Source: Aphidius gifuensis
Taxonomy: Eukaryota > Arthropoda > Insecta > Hymenoptera > Braconidae
DNA length: 64,000 nucleotides
Reading direction: 5' to 3'
Assembly (NCBI RefSeq): GCF_014905175.1
Contig: NC_057789.1
Span: forward strand, 25,726,555-25,790,554
Shown: positions 24,260 to 35,700 of the stretch, piece after piece
Numbering within the stretch: position 1 is the first letter of the stretch
Layout: the number at the start of each line of letters is the position of its first letter
Notes under the pieces: generated by a model
Told to the model about the DNA's origin: nothing
The model's database searches: none
What the model saw: only the letters and a program-made list of their open reading frames with translations
Program-made: the position numbers and the translations under genes

Positions 24260-24476
24260 CGAATGAACTTATGTTAAAAATTGTTAACAATTTAATTTGA
24301 AGTTTAACATAAGCAATATTGATTTATTATCATTAGTTTTTTTTTTTTCAATTAAAAATGTTTAGCAATTTAATTTAAATTTTAATTATTGGTTAATCAT
24401 TGACTAATTTAAACTTCAAATTTAATAAAAACTTTGAAATAAATTGTTAAACATTTTTAATTGAAATAAAAAAAAA
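24260..24476. repeat. Compound inverted repeat
   Basis: Two nested signals lie side by side. CTTATGTTAAA (24268-24278) pairs perfectly with TTTAACATAAG (24303-24313) around an inner palindrome TTGTTAACAA. Then a T-rich arm continuing CAATTAAAAATG (24337-24372) pairs over about 35 bp, nearly perfectly, with 24440-24476. The loop segments share AATTTGAAGTTTAA-like words with the first hairpin, suggesting a rearranged small foldback or MITE remnant. No target duplication was identified. Confidence 0.6.
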
Positions 24477-27400
24477 CGTATTTAGAACAAAAATTCTCGA
24501 CATCATGTCTATTCTTTATATTCAAATATCCCACAATGAAAAATTCGATTTTGTTATAAAAATAATCTTTAAGAAAAAAAAAGAAAAAATCACAGAGTAA
24601 TATATAATAAAAATAATTTTTCATTACATAATTTAAAACAATAAAACCAAAACAAATTATATTCCACATTAGTTCAACAATTATCATGAACACTGTATCA
24701 ACCGCGTATGTTGCAAATTAAAAAAAAAAAAAAGTAAATGATATTACAGCAAAAAACTTTAGGTGGAAAAAGGTTGGAGTAATAGCGGAGAAATATTTTC
24801 ACCAGAGTTATACATAAATTCCTCCGTCATTTCTCCAACCATGAGTCATTTTCGGAAAAAAGTAGAGAACTGTCGGAGAAATATCGTAGACAGTCTGATT
24901 GAAGTAACATAATTTTTTTTATTTTTCTCAATTTTTTATGAATATATAAAATTCTTTTTTTTTCAATAGAAAATCATGTAAACTGACGTGTCAAAAGAAG
25001 GATAATAAAAAAATACATGAAATAATAATAATAATATTTTAAAATAAAAAATGATGTGTTTGGTAAGATTGATGAATATTCAGTGGGTAGTGATTGTGTT
25101 GGTGGTAGTTTGAGACTATATAGGTGTGAAAAAAGTGAACGACAAAAAAGCAAAAAAAAAGAAGTTGTTATATAGTTGAATAAAAAAAAAAAATATATAG
25201 CTATATATTGATGAAAGAAAAAAAAGGAAAAATTGAAGAAAATGAAAAAATGAGATTGAGGATAGAAAAAAAAAAAAATTAAAAAAAAAAATATGGCTGC
25301 TTCGTGCGCGGTAGAAATAAAATATCTTGAAAATTAATTTACTAGCAACCTAAGATTTTAAAATTCATCTCTAGAATTTTTCTGGCTGTTATTTATTTTT
25401 TTTTTTCATATTCTAGAAATATATATATAGCTTGTCTTTATTTTAATTTTATTTTAAATTTTTAAAATTTTTTTTTATCGTTGGACTTGAACGAAACCAT
25501 TCTCCATCCATTTCACGAATTTTAACATCCCTATATAAATGTGCACATTTCTCGTTTCCGTCTTTTACCCAAGTACCCTCGGGTTAGTTTTACCCAAGGT
25601 ATTTCAAATAGGCACGTACATATTTCCTTCTTCATCACAGCTACATATACATTTTCTCTCATCAGTATTAGATCAAAATCTAGGCTTTAATTTAAATTTA
25701 ACTTTGAACTGTTATGCAAAACCATGATAACAAATAATATTTCGACGAATTTTATATACGTTTATATTATTAACCCTTAAACTTACATGTTTTACATGTA
25801 TATTTAATTATACTTACATTAATTATATAAAAAGAAATTTAATACTCGACATGATATAATAATGTTTTTTTTTTTTTAATTTTTTTATATTAAATGTAAA
25901 TGTTAATATAGTATTTTATATTTATTTTTAAAATTTATAAATAATGTATTTTAATAGAGAGAAATATGATATTTATTTTAATAATAATTTTGTAAATTTA
26001 AAATAAATAAATTGTTTAACAAAATAATTAAAATATTGATTTTAAAAAAATTTTAATCATGAAATTTGATCGCTATAGCAACTTTCAGTTGCTGTAAGAT
26101 TTTTTTACTATTTTTTTTTACTATTTTATTTTCTTATTTTATATAAACCTGAGTTGGTTCCCATGGACACCAGGGTGACGCAAGCGGATTATAGATTAAA
26201 CGGTATTGCAAGACAATTTTATTTTTTATATTTTTTTTTTTTTTGTGTTTAGGACGCCATCAGCTAGACTATCACACTGCACTAACGCAACCTCATCTTC
26301 AACAATTTACTATTATTTTTTTTTCATTTTATATATTATCATTTTTCATTATAATTTTCATTTCTATAATAATTAACAGAAATAATAATAATATTGAAAC
26401 TCCCATAATCCCCGTACAGGATGTTCAATCAATTTTGATAAAATAAATTTCAAATAATTTCATTTGATGAACAGATGACAGAAAAAAATTTACCCAGCAT
26501 GAATTATATTACATATATAAATTGGTTGAAACCCTGTGGAGTTACTAATTATTTTACTAAAAAATATATAAAATAATTTCATACTATTTTTTTTTATATA
26601 AATTACTTTTTTATTATTTCATTAAAAATTTTTATACAATAATAAAAATTTAACAATTGTTGATTGAATTTTTAAATAAAATTGTCTTAATAATTTGATA
26701 AAATAAATTAAATTTTAAAAACAATCATATAAATAATTTATTATTTTAAAATTTCATATAAAAAATTAAAAAAGTTTTTTAAAATTTTTACAAGAATATT
26801 ATAATGAATTTTCCGACCATTTTTTAAAAAATTCTCCCGAGAAAACGCATCGTTAGATATTTTTCAAATTTCGCACACAATAAAAGAAAGCCTTCAACTA
26901 TTAAAAAAAAAATTCTCGTCATATTCCAAGCATTATTTATTGCTAAAAAAAAAAAAAATAAACACTTTTTACCATACGAAAATTAGGATGCCTCAAATCG
27001 GACACAATATTTTCATATAAATTTATTATTCATCGACATTTAAAGTTGTAAACAATAACAAAAAATGAAAAATAAACAAACAACCTCAATTTTTTGTCAT
27101 CCGAATTGAATTATTAGATTTGGCATTGGAGTTATTGTTGCAAATATTGCATGATAGATCATGCGATGCATCTGGGTTATCCGTGGCAACCGGTACGGAA
27201 TGAATTGTTGATATGTATTGGTGTGTACATCAAATACACACATGAACATCTTTATATAAATACATACACAGAGACAAAATGATGGTTTAGAGAGAGAGAG
27301 ATTGACGGATGAACGAAAAACCGATGCAAAGGGATTCAGACAGGCAACGAGTAGATAGCGTTAAGTTTTATACATGTGTAGAAATAGAGATGGGTTTTGA

Positions 27401-28388
27401 GGATAAAGGGTTTTTGAAGGGTTTGTTTAGTATATACGGGCCAATGTGTTGAGCTTTTCTCACTTGAACCTTTGTATTTTGTTACCATACATATTTATGC
27501 ATGACTGGGCATACGAATATTCCATCGGATTATCTATCATATATGTGTCATGGATTTATATTTGCGTCAACGCAAAACCATGTAAACAATTCAAAAGCCT
27601 TTCTTGATGGAAAAAAAGGGAGTTGAAAATAAAGAAAAAAAAAAAATATTAAAAGATTGTGAATATTTGCTACATGTGCGATATGATAATACCAATCCAA
27701 GTGAGAAAATACAAAAATATATATTTGATACTTTTGCGTGATTATAAATGTTGAAGTATATCAATATGATAAAAATATTTTTGAGGTATGAAGGCAAGGA
27801 TAAAGAAGAGAGATTGTCATATAAAGTTTGCATATAGTTTAATGGCAAATGAGGGTGGTGTAACTGGTGTTGGAGTTTTTTTTTATGTTGACGCTTATCA
27901 AAATTTTGTATACCAAGAATATTCAAAATCTCTTAGACATATATATTTAATCCAACATCATGCCAACATCTCTAGAAGCTTGGTTTTCAACTTGAAAATT
28001 TACCTACTTCCTTTTCATGGTTGTCAATTTACCATGCACTAGAAATATCTTCTTGTTGTCAATTGTTTTATGTGCACAGTTTCATCGGTGTTTTCAAGAA
28101 CCCTACCAACTTGTCTAATATCTTTGGATTATTTTCATAAAAGGTTTTTATTATTTTCATGTAAAATATTCAAGAGATACTTATTCAATCCAACGAAACA
28201 GGTATTACCTTATTTTAAAAATAATTATTTCATTATTGTTTTATGTCAATTGAAAGCTTTTTTACTGCACATTGATAATTCGTTTTTTAAAAATTTTAAT
28301 TTGCTAATTTTATTATTCTTTTTATCTTGATAAATTTATTCATTTTAATAAAAATTAAAATGGTAATTTTTTTTCTTTGTTTATTCAG
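24477..28388. other. AT-rich non-coding DNA
   Basis: No gene was recognised. A less AT-rich island at about 26150-26310 contains an acceptor-like TTTGTGTTTAG before GACGCCATC, but no matching donor. Another island covers 27160-27560. The patch 27780-28330 holds two open plus-strand frames of 84 and 86 codons with no recognisable motif; they may be chance. Confidence 0.45.
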
Positions 28389-28517
28389 TGGTGCAGTGAG
28401 GTCAAGTGGGATATTCTTGATTTTTTGTTTGTAAATTTTTATGATTATTTTTTGTTCTTCTTAACATTCAAAGTGGTGGATGAAATGAAGTTGATAGCAA
28501 TTAGCCAATCTCCATAG
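28389..28517 (+). other. Weak candidate terminal exon
   Basis: A strong T-rich tract ending GTTTATTCAG is followed at once by a frame open for 42 codons, starting WCSEVKWDIL, to TAG at 28515-28517. The middle is F-rich and AT-driven, while the start and end look more like protein. No family was recognised, and an upstream exon in phase has not been identified. Confidence 0.15.
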
Positions 28518-28933
28518 TGCTGAGGGTTTAAAAAAAAAGAGAAAAAAAAAAAAAAAAGGGTTGGTATATCGTGCCTCTGGCAATACTACTAACGATGCAT
28601 TTGCAAACTTACGTTTATCGTTATACTGCTCACTGCAATTTCCGGTTTAAAGAAGAGAGGGTTGTGTTCATCCTGTAACTGAATTCAGTATAACCAAGTT
28701 TGCCTTTCAGTCGTTAACATTTATTTTATTATTATTTTATTTTTTTTTTTTGTAATATCAAAAGATACAACAAAAAAAAAAAAATATCCACAATAATAAA
28801 AGATATTTGTCATATTTTATTATACGCGCGCCTGTATCTATACCTTCTAAAAGGTTCATTGTTCATTGATTTTATAAACACAAGTATTATCATAAAAAAA
28901 AAAAGAATAAATAAATTAACGAAAAATTTTTTT
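28518..28933. other. Non-coding DNA before the 152-bp array
   Basis: A moderately balanced patch (about 28555-28700) is followed by poly-T/poly-A DNA. Nothing was recognised. Confidence 0.5.
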
Positions 28934-30142
28934 AATTTATTTATTTACACATAAATCACACATAATTCACACGTAATTTTTAGTCTAATAACATCAAGAT
29001 TGAATGTTTACTGAAAAAGTTGTGCTACCTTAATATGTCAATTTAAAAAAAAAATATAAAAAATATTTAAAAAAATTTTCTTTCAAATTTATTTCTTCAC
29101 ACATAAAAAACACATAATTCGCACAAAATTTTAAGCCCAATTGCATCGAGATCCGATAATTATTGAAAAAGTTGTGCTAGCTTAATATTTGAATTTTTAA
29201 AAAAAATGTAAAAAATAGAAAAAAAATTTTCTTTCAAATTTATTTCTTCACACATAAAAAACACATAATTCGCACAAAATTTTAAGCCTAATTGCATCGA
29301 GATCCGATGATTATTAAAAAAGTTGTGCTAGCTTAATATTTGAATTTTTTAAAAAAATGTAAAAAATATTTTAAAAAATTTTCTTTTAAATTTATTTCTT
29401 CACACATAAAAAACACATAATTCGCAGAAAATTTTAAGCCCAATTGCATCGAGATCCGATGATTATTGAAAAAGTTGTGCTAGCTTAATATTTGAACTTT
29501 TTAAAAAAATGTAAAAAATAAAAAAAAAATTTTCTTTTAAATTTATTTCTCAACACATAAAAAACACATAATTCGCCTACAATTTTAAGCCCAATTGCAT
29601 CGAGATCTGATGATTATTGAGAAAGTTGTGCTAGCTTAATATGTCAATTTTTAAAAAAAATATAGGAAACATTTTAAAAAATTTTCTTTCAAATTTATTT
29701 CTTCACACATAATAAACACATAATTCGTACAAAATTCTAAGCCCAATTGCATCGAGATCCGATGATTATTGAGAAAGTTGTGCTAGCTTAATATTTGAAT
29801 TTTTTAAAAAAATGTAAAAAATAAAAAAAAAATTTTCTTTCAAATTTATTTTTTCACACATGAAAAACACATAATTCGCACAAAATTTTAAGTCTAATTG
29901 CATCGAGATCCGATGATTATTAAAAAAGTTGTGCTAGCTTAATATGTCAATTTTTAAAAAAATTATAAAAAATATTTAAAAAAATTTTCTTTCAAATTTA
30001 TTTCTTCACACATAAAAAACACATAATTTGCACAAAATTCCAAGCCTAATTGCATCAAGATCTAATAATTATTAAAAAAGTTGTGCTAGCTTAATATGTC
30101 AATTTAAAAAAAAAAAATATAAAAAATATCAAAAAAAATTTT
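28934..30142 (+). repeat. 151-152-bp tandem repeat, eight copies
   Basis: The word GTTGTGCTA recurs at 29019, 29171, 29322, 29474, 29625, 29777, 29928 and 30080, giving spacings of 151 or 152 bp. Each unit carries CACATAATTCGCAC, AATTGCATCGAGATCCGAT and a long AAAAATTTTCTTT tract. The first unit is the most diverged and the last has drifted, as expected for array edges. It shares no motif with the 143-bp satellite. No reading frame crosses the units. Confidence 0.95.
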
Positions 30143-31009
30143 GTTTACTCGCTTTTTTTTGTTGTTTTTTCGTTGCTAACGAAATAAATAAAAAAATAAT
30201 AGAAAAAGGCAAACAGAAAGAAATTTGTATGAGAGTAAGTGAGAAAAAAACAATGACCAATCAAATGTCCGGAAGACCGATGATGTTTGTCCTTTTTATA
30301 TTAGGATTTTTCATGTATATAATTTTCTTTCTATTTTCAAGTAATTAGTACTTATCGTTTTTTCATGAAAAAAAAAAAAAAAATAAAATAAAATATAAAA
30401 GAAGTATTATTAGTAGAGGAGAAATTTTATTATTTTCCAATATGATTCACTAGAAATTGACCGCCCAGGGATTTCGAGGACAGCATGTTCATGTTATTGT
30501 GTAATTGAATTTGACGTCATAGCTTGAGTCATTGTGTGTATATTTCTATTCTTATTATCCACTAATAAAAAAATAATATCAATTAATTTTTTTTAATTAA
30601 TTTATTTGCTTTTTTAAAATATTCTACAATAAAAATTACATATATTAATTATGTTAGATGTAATAAAAATTGAATAGTAAATTTATTAAGTTACATAAAG
30701 TTTAGAAAAAAGAAATAAAAAAAAGGAAAAAACAATAAGTAATTATTCGCCACTTGTCAGAAACAGTTAAACAATTGCCTGGGTCTTTAGTGTGGGTCAT
30801 GGATCGATGAGAAAGGACAGTCAAAATAAACGGGGTTGGTCTTAATTGTAACTCCCTTAATACGAATCGTTCTCTAGTCGCGTGTCATGAAGAACAAACG
30901 ACAAAAGAATGTTATTTATATAGAGAATTACAAAATGTAGACTGTTGAATTTTCGAAAATTGGTAGTTAAAACATTTACGTAATTTTCTTCAAGTTATAC
31001 ATATATATT
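30143..31009. other. 3' flank of the minus-strand gene
   Basis: Probable 3' UTR and downstream flank of the gene that ends at 31010. On the minus strand a TATAAA-type variant signal lies near 30913-30921 and a canonical AATAAA at 30682-30687, so the polyadenylation site is undecided. Positions 30760-30900 form a less AT-rich patch. Confidence 0.5.
30512..30531. promoter_or_regulatory. CRE and AP-1 sites side by side
   Basis: A full palindromic CRE, TGACGTCA (30512-30519), is followed five bases later by TGAGTCA (30525-30531), an AP-1 consensus. The pair sits in a short patch of balanced composition. Function is inferred from the motifs only. Confidence 0.3.
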
Positions 31010-32560
31010 TTAATTACGTTGTGGTTTAATTATTCTGCTTGTTGGTGGTGGTAATTTACTAAATCCTGAGTTATCAAAAACTGGTAATAAATCACGTACA
31101 CGTTGACCAGCACCAACAGCAGCTAATTCCAAGCATCTGTTAATGAAATTGTTCATCAAGCCTACATATCAATATACAAATCATTTTTTCTTTTTATAAA
31201 TATTTTATTGAAATTAAAAAATAAATTATTACCTGCTATTTTTGTATTTTCCAAAACCTTGAGTTGATGAATTTGGTGTTTCAGTTGGAAAATATGTTGC
31301 ACCATAAAAATCAAGACCACGTCCCAAAAGCATTGATGTTTCTTCAACATTTGCAAGTGTTATACGAATAACTGGTGGTCCAGTATAAATTGTCGGTGGT
31401 TCATTTGTATTTTGTGTTTCAGCTTTAATTTTATCATTAATTGTTTTGACTATTTAAAAAAAAAAACAAAATAAAAAATATATATTTTATTGCTTTTGAT
31501 TTTTCATATAATTTATTAATTTATAATTAACTTACCAGCAGTTCCAGTATTTAATGGTAGTCTAATAACTTCGACAATTGAACGATACTTAAAAAGTGCA
31601 TGTCTTATATCTTCTTCTGGTACTTCTTCTGGTACATCAAGTACATAAACAGTAAATGTTTTAGCTGGTCTACATGGTATTGCAATTTTTTTATAAAATC
31701 TTGCACCAGTTACTTTGTGAAATCCTTTTTTATAAACAGCCTGATAATCATCAATACTACTAAATTTAAAAAGTATACCAGTTGCTGTTTTAGTCAATGA
31801 AAATGGACCACTGTAAATAATTGCAAAAAAAAAAAACATAAAATAGAAAATTTTTCATGTCCCATCAGCATCAAGTATATATACTTGAAAAACACCAAGT
31901 AGCAAGTTGAGAGAATATGCATTTATTAGTGCAAGTGTCGATGTAGAAAATTAAAAAGAAAAAAAAAAAAAAAAAAAGAAAGAAATATAACGAAAGAACA
32001 GAAGATTAAATGGTTAAAAAAGAAAAAAAAAAAAAGAGAGAAAATAAAAAAAGTTAGAAGGATGAAAAAGTGGTTGGCTGATGCAGCTGGGTTAGGGAGC
32101 ATATCGTTAAAGTTGAAGATGTTGAAGAGGGTGATTCAAGTGAAGCCTAGCAGGAAGTTCATTTTCTTGCAAATGTTCTTGCTTGATTAGGTGGAATGGA
32201 TGCATCTTGAGCTTGTGCTAGTTGACAATAATGATAATGATGATTAGGCATTTCAAAAAAATAATAATAATGATGACAATAATGAAAAATGAATATATAT
32301 TTTTAAATATCTTACCGAAAATTCATTTTGTCACATATTGTTGCTGCTTTTTCCATTGATAATTCATGACTTGGTGTCAATAAAAATGCTCCTTTTGTTA
32401 AAAAATCATTTTCACTTATTTCCGAATCATTATCATGATCACGCCAATCTCTATCTGGATTAATTAAATCCTCTTGATTAAGACGTAATGATGAATTTGT
32501 TTTTGATGTTGACATATCCTTGTCGTTATTTACACTGACTAATATATCTTGTTGCGACAT
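31010..32560 (-). CDS. Four-exon gene, 287-aa RRM-like protein of unknown function
   Basis: Exons on the minus strand are 32560-32316, 31810-31536, 31449-31233 and 31136-31010 (stop TAA at 31012-31010). All introns are GT-AG (505, 86 and 96 nt). The phases join exactly through split codons R82, V174 and R246, which is strong evidence that the model is right. The start is the first ATG after an in-frame TAA. Residues 1-60 are polar and acidic. Residues 91-130 resemble half an RRM (GILFKF, then DDYQAVYKKG). Residues 133-230 show a full strand-helix-strand-strand-helix-strand pattern: FTVYVLDVP, EEDIRHALFKY, IVEVIRL, PVIRITL, VEETSMLLGRG, LDFYGATYFP. Canonical RNP1 aromatic residues and CCHC zinc knuckles are absent. 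The arrangement recalls the RRM-like part of LINE ORF1/Gag proteins, so a domesticated element or a conserved insect RNA-binding protein are both possible. Codons end mostly in A or T. I cannot name the gene. Confidence 0.88.
31811..32315 (-). other. Intron 1, with a purine tract and an exon-like island
   Basis: The donor CG-GTAAGA and acceptor TTTACAG are clear. The plus strand at 31945-32050 is almost pure A/G, so the transcript carries a long pyrimidine tract. The island 32050-32240 is much less AT-rich than an ordinary intron here and is open in several frames. On the minus strand one frame starts MPNHHYHYCQLAQAQ (30 codons) and another starts MHPFHLIKQEHLQEN (32 codons). On the plus strand a 42-codon frame runs 32062-32190. 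An alternative exon is possible, but no splice phase joins cleanly to exon 1. Confidence 0.4.
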
Positions 32561-32720
32561 TCTTTTTATAGGCAAATTTTATAAATTAATTTAATAGATA
32601 GGCTTGTCTTTATGTTGTGGATTACAAAGGATTCACAAGAAATATAAAATTATAATATATCGTTTTATTTTTTCATCGAGGACAAATGTAAACGTCTTTG
32701 GTTAGTTTGTTTTGCTACAC

Positions 32721-32756
32721 TGAACTCGCCTTGCACATATTGACTCGCCTTTTATA
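32721..32756 (-). promoter_or_regulatory. TATA/initiator-type core promoter
   Basis: On the minus strand TATAAAAGG (32756-32748) is followed 35 bases later by an initiator-like TTCAGT whose A is at 32721. This spacing is slightly longer than the usual 30 or so. Transcription from there would give a 5' UTR of about 160 nt before the ATG at 32560 with no intron needed. It is the best core promoter candidate for the four-exon gene. Confidence 0.45.
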
Positions 32757-32760
32757 TTTA

Positions 32761-35700
32761 AAAAAATGTCATAAAATTTTAACAATCGTATATTAATTTG
32801 TCCAACCATGAAGGTTTATGTTATTCATTTTTTTATGAAACTGTCAATTGATGATGATCATCAGTTAATTTACAACCTTGATCATTTGTTGATTTTTTTT
32901 AAACATATATATTCTCAATATAATTATGTTGTTTTTAAAAATTATTTATTGTGTGGGTAGATTAATCAATGGTTTGTAAAAAATATATATTTTTTTTATT
33001 TTTTGTTCATCATTAAAAAATGGACAATGGAACGAGCGTAGGTTGCCTAATTGGATGATTCAATGATGCGATAAAATAAACGCTCGTAAATTAAGTCTAT
33101 TTTTGGTGTTTTGATCGTGTTGTTAAATTAATATAATTTTTTAATTAATTGATGTATTTATGATTGATTAATATTTCAAGTAAAAACAGTAGGAAGAAAT
33201 TAACAAGAAAAATAAATTTAAAAAAAATGTAATATCTTTTTTTTTTTTTTTTTCCAATAGTCGACAATTAATTTATCATTTAATATTATTAGCCGCCAGT
33301 GTAATTAAAATTGAGTTAAAAATAAAATTCATCTTTCAAGACAAAATAGATTGTATATATATTTGTCATTGGAGGTTGAAAATAAAATTGATGCTTTTAA
33401 AAAACAGGCTGTTGCTAAGGGAGGTGAATTCGCAACCGCAGCGCAACACGGGCGCACGTGACTTTGATCGATCCAACTCCACTTTGCATTCCAGATGTAG
33501 AAAATGGGCCACGATATTTTTCTTCAATATCTGCACTTTTTTTTTTTTTTTTTATTATTTATTTTCTTTTTTCCTTGCATTTTTATCTTTTTTTTTTTTT
33601 TTTCAAAGTTTACAAAAGATTTTTGAACGTTCATCCCCCCAAGCGTCATTTTGACGTTTCATACAATTTTTTTATAATAAAAAAAAAGAAACAATTTTCA
33701 AATGACATACATAAATTTTTCCAAGTATAAAAATATATTTTTATATTCTCTCAAAATACAAATATTAATCTATTAAATTTTAAATGAATGTATTGACAAA
33801 CCAGACAACAAAGATAATTAAAAAAAAAAAAAAAAACAATTATACAAAATTGGGAAAATAAAAAATACATTTAATCCAATGTTTGATATAAAAATTTCAA
33901 AGTTTTTAAGTTCAATTAGAGATTTAACTTTTTCTGTAAATTAATTAATACATGCGACAGAAAAAGCAACACAATGACTGTTATTTTTTTTTTTGATGGT
34001 TAGACCAGGTAGATAGTAGAGATGGGTGGATGGGTTAGGTTTAAAATCAAATTGCCGGAATTAGCACTGGGTAAGAGAAGAGGCTCGTGCCGAACCGACC
34101 GGCTAATTACTTAACAAAGCAATTACGAGTGCCTTCGTCCAATTATACTCGCCACACCCAAAGCAATGTACCTCCCAAGAGATATAAGCTATATATACTG
34201 GACTAAACTATATCCCAAGATGGCGAATCACATAATTTTTTTATTTATTTAAACTATCCATTAAACGATGTAGAAAAAAAACATAAAAAAAAAAAAATTC
34301 AATAAAATCAACCGTTACAATTTACAAGAGTACAATAATTATTATTGCAAAATAAAAAATATAATTGCCATTATTTTGTTTATTAATTGTTTTTAAATTT
34401 AAATTTTATTTATATTTATATTTTGACATTTATCTTGACGAAAAAATAGTAAATGAGATTTAACCCTTTGCACGTTTCATTGCAAACTCATCAAGAAATA
34501 TTTGTCGCCTAGTAGACATCTTGGAAAACAACATGTAATATTTTCATATATATTCATAAACGTTATATACAAGTTTTTGCGTGTTAATATAATAATCTTG
34601 ATGCGTTTCTTCATTAACAATCTATCAGAAATAAACTTGATATAATTATATGGATATCATCATATACAAGTTTATTATTATTTTCATGTTTTATAATCGA
34701 GTTTATGACTCGGGTACTAGAATTTAACTGATGGAAATTTCCAAGGTTAGTGGAGCTGAAAATCATGAAAATTTGTTGGCAATGTGTTGTGTGTTACGTG
34801 TCAGCATCAGTTTTGTGTGTTGAATCTGAATATATATGTATCTAGTTTGATGTTAAGGGATGAAATGAGAGGAAAAGAGATAAATATATATATATTGTGA
34901 GGGAGTATTTGAGGGAGGCGTCAAGAGAGTATTGGAATGGTGATGGTAGTATTCACTTGTGTATGTGTATATGTAGAAAGAGGGCTGACGCGCCAGTGGC
35001 CTGTAACTCTATGCTCCTCTGAGCTTTCGATCAATAAAGACGGTACAACATTCAACCAGGCAACTGACTATTAAAAAAATCTTTTTTTTTTTGATAAATT
35101 TTTTTTTTCTATTAATAAATAAATAAATAAATAATTTTTTTGAAAATTATTATTGATTTAACTGTAATTAAAAATAACAAATATTTTATTCATTTTTTTT
35201 TTTTTTTTTGAGCTTTGATATAGATTTTAATTAAGCTGTTTATTATGAATTAATTAAGAAATATTTTTTTGAAAAATTTATTTATTGAGTATTAATTGAG
35301 GTGGTAATTAAATTTATATTTTTTTTAAATTATCAATTATAATAAAATATAAATTTAATTATTAATTAAATATTTTTTTTAAATGTTATTTTTTAAAAAT
35401 AAAAATACATAATATTTTTTTTAATTTTAATTTTTAAAATAATCATTTATTTGTAATTAAAAATACAATTTATTTTTTTTTTCCAAAAATAATAATCTAA
35501 TTTATATATTTACAATTTATATAACCAAAAAAAAAATAATTTTTTCTATTTTTAAATTATTTCCGCTAATTAAATTTATATTTTAAAATAATATTAATTG
35601 ACAATTATATTTATAAATACCAATTTAACTGTAATTATAAATAATAAATTAAAAATTTTAAATAAAAATAAATCCAATTATTATATTTTTAAAAATCTTT

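Noticed and set aside
29019..30090. Similarity of the repeated GATCCGAT words to let-7-cluster miRNAs (miR-10/miR-100)
   Set aside because: Only a few bases match, no hairpin of the right form is present and the word belongs to the tandem unit.
32561..32575. Upstream TTG as start of the four-exon gene
   Set aside because: Eukaryotic initiation at TTG is not expected. The ATG at 32560 is five codons downstream and follows an in-frame stop.
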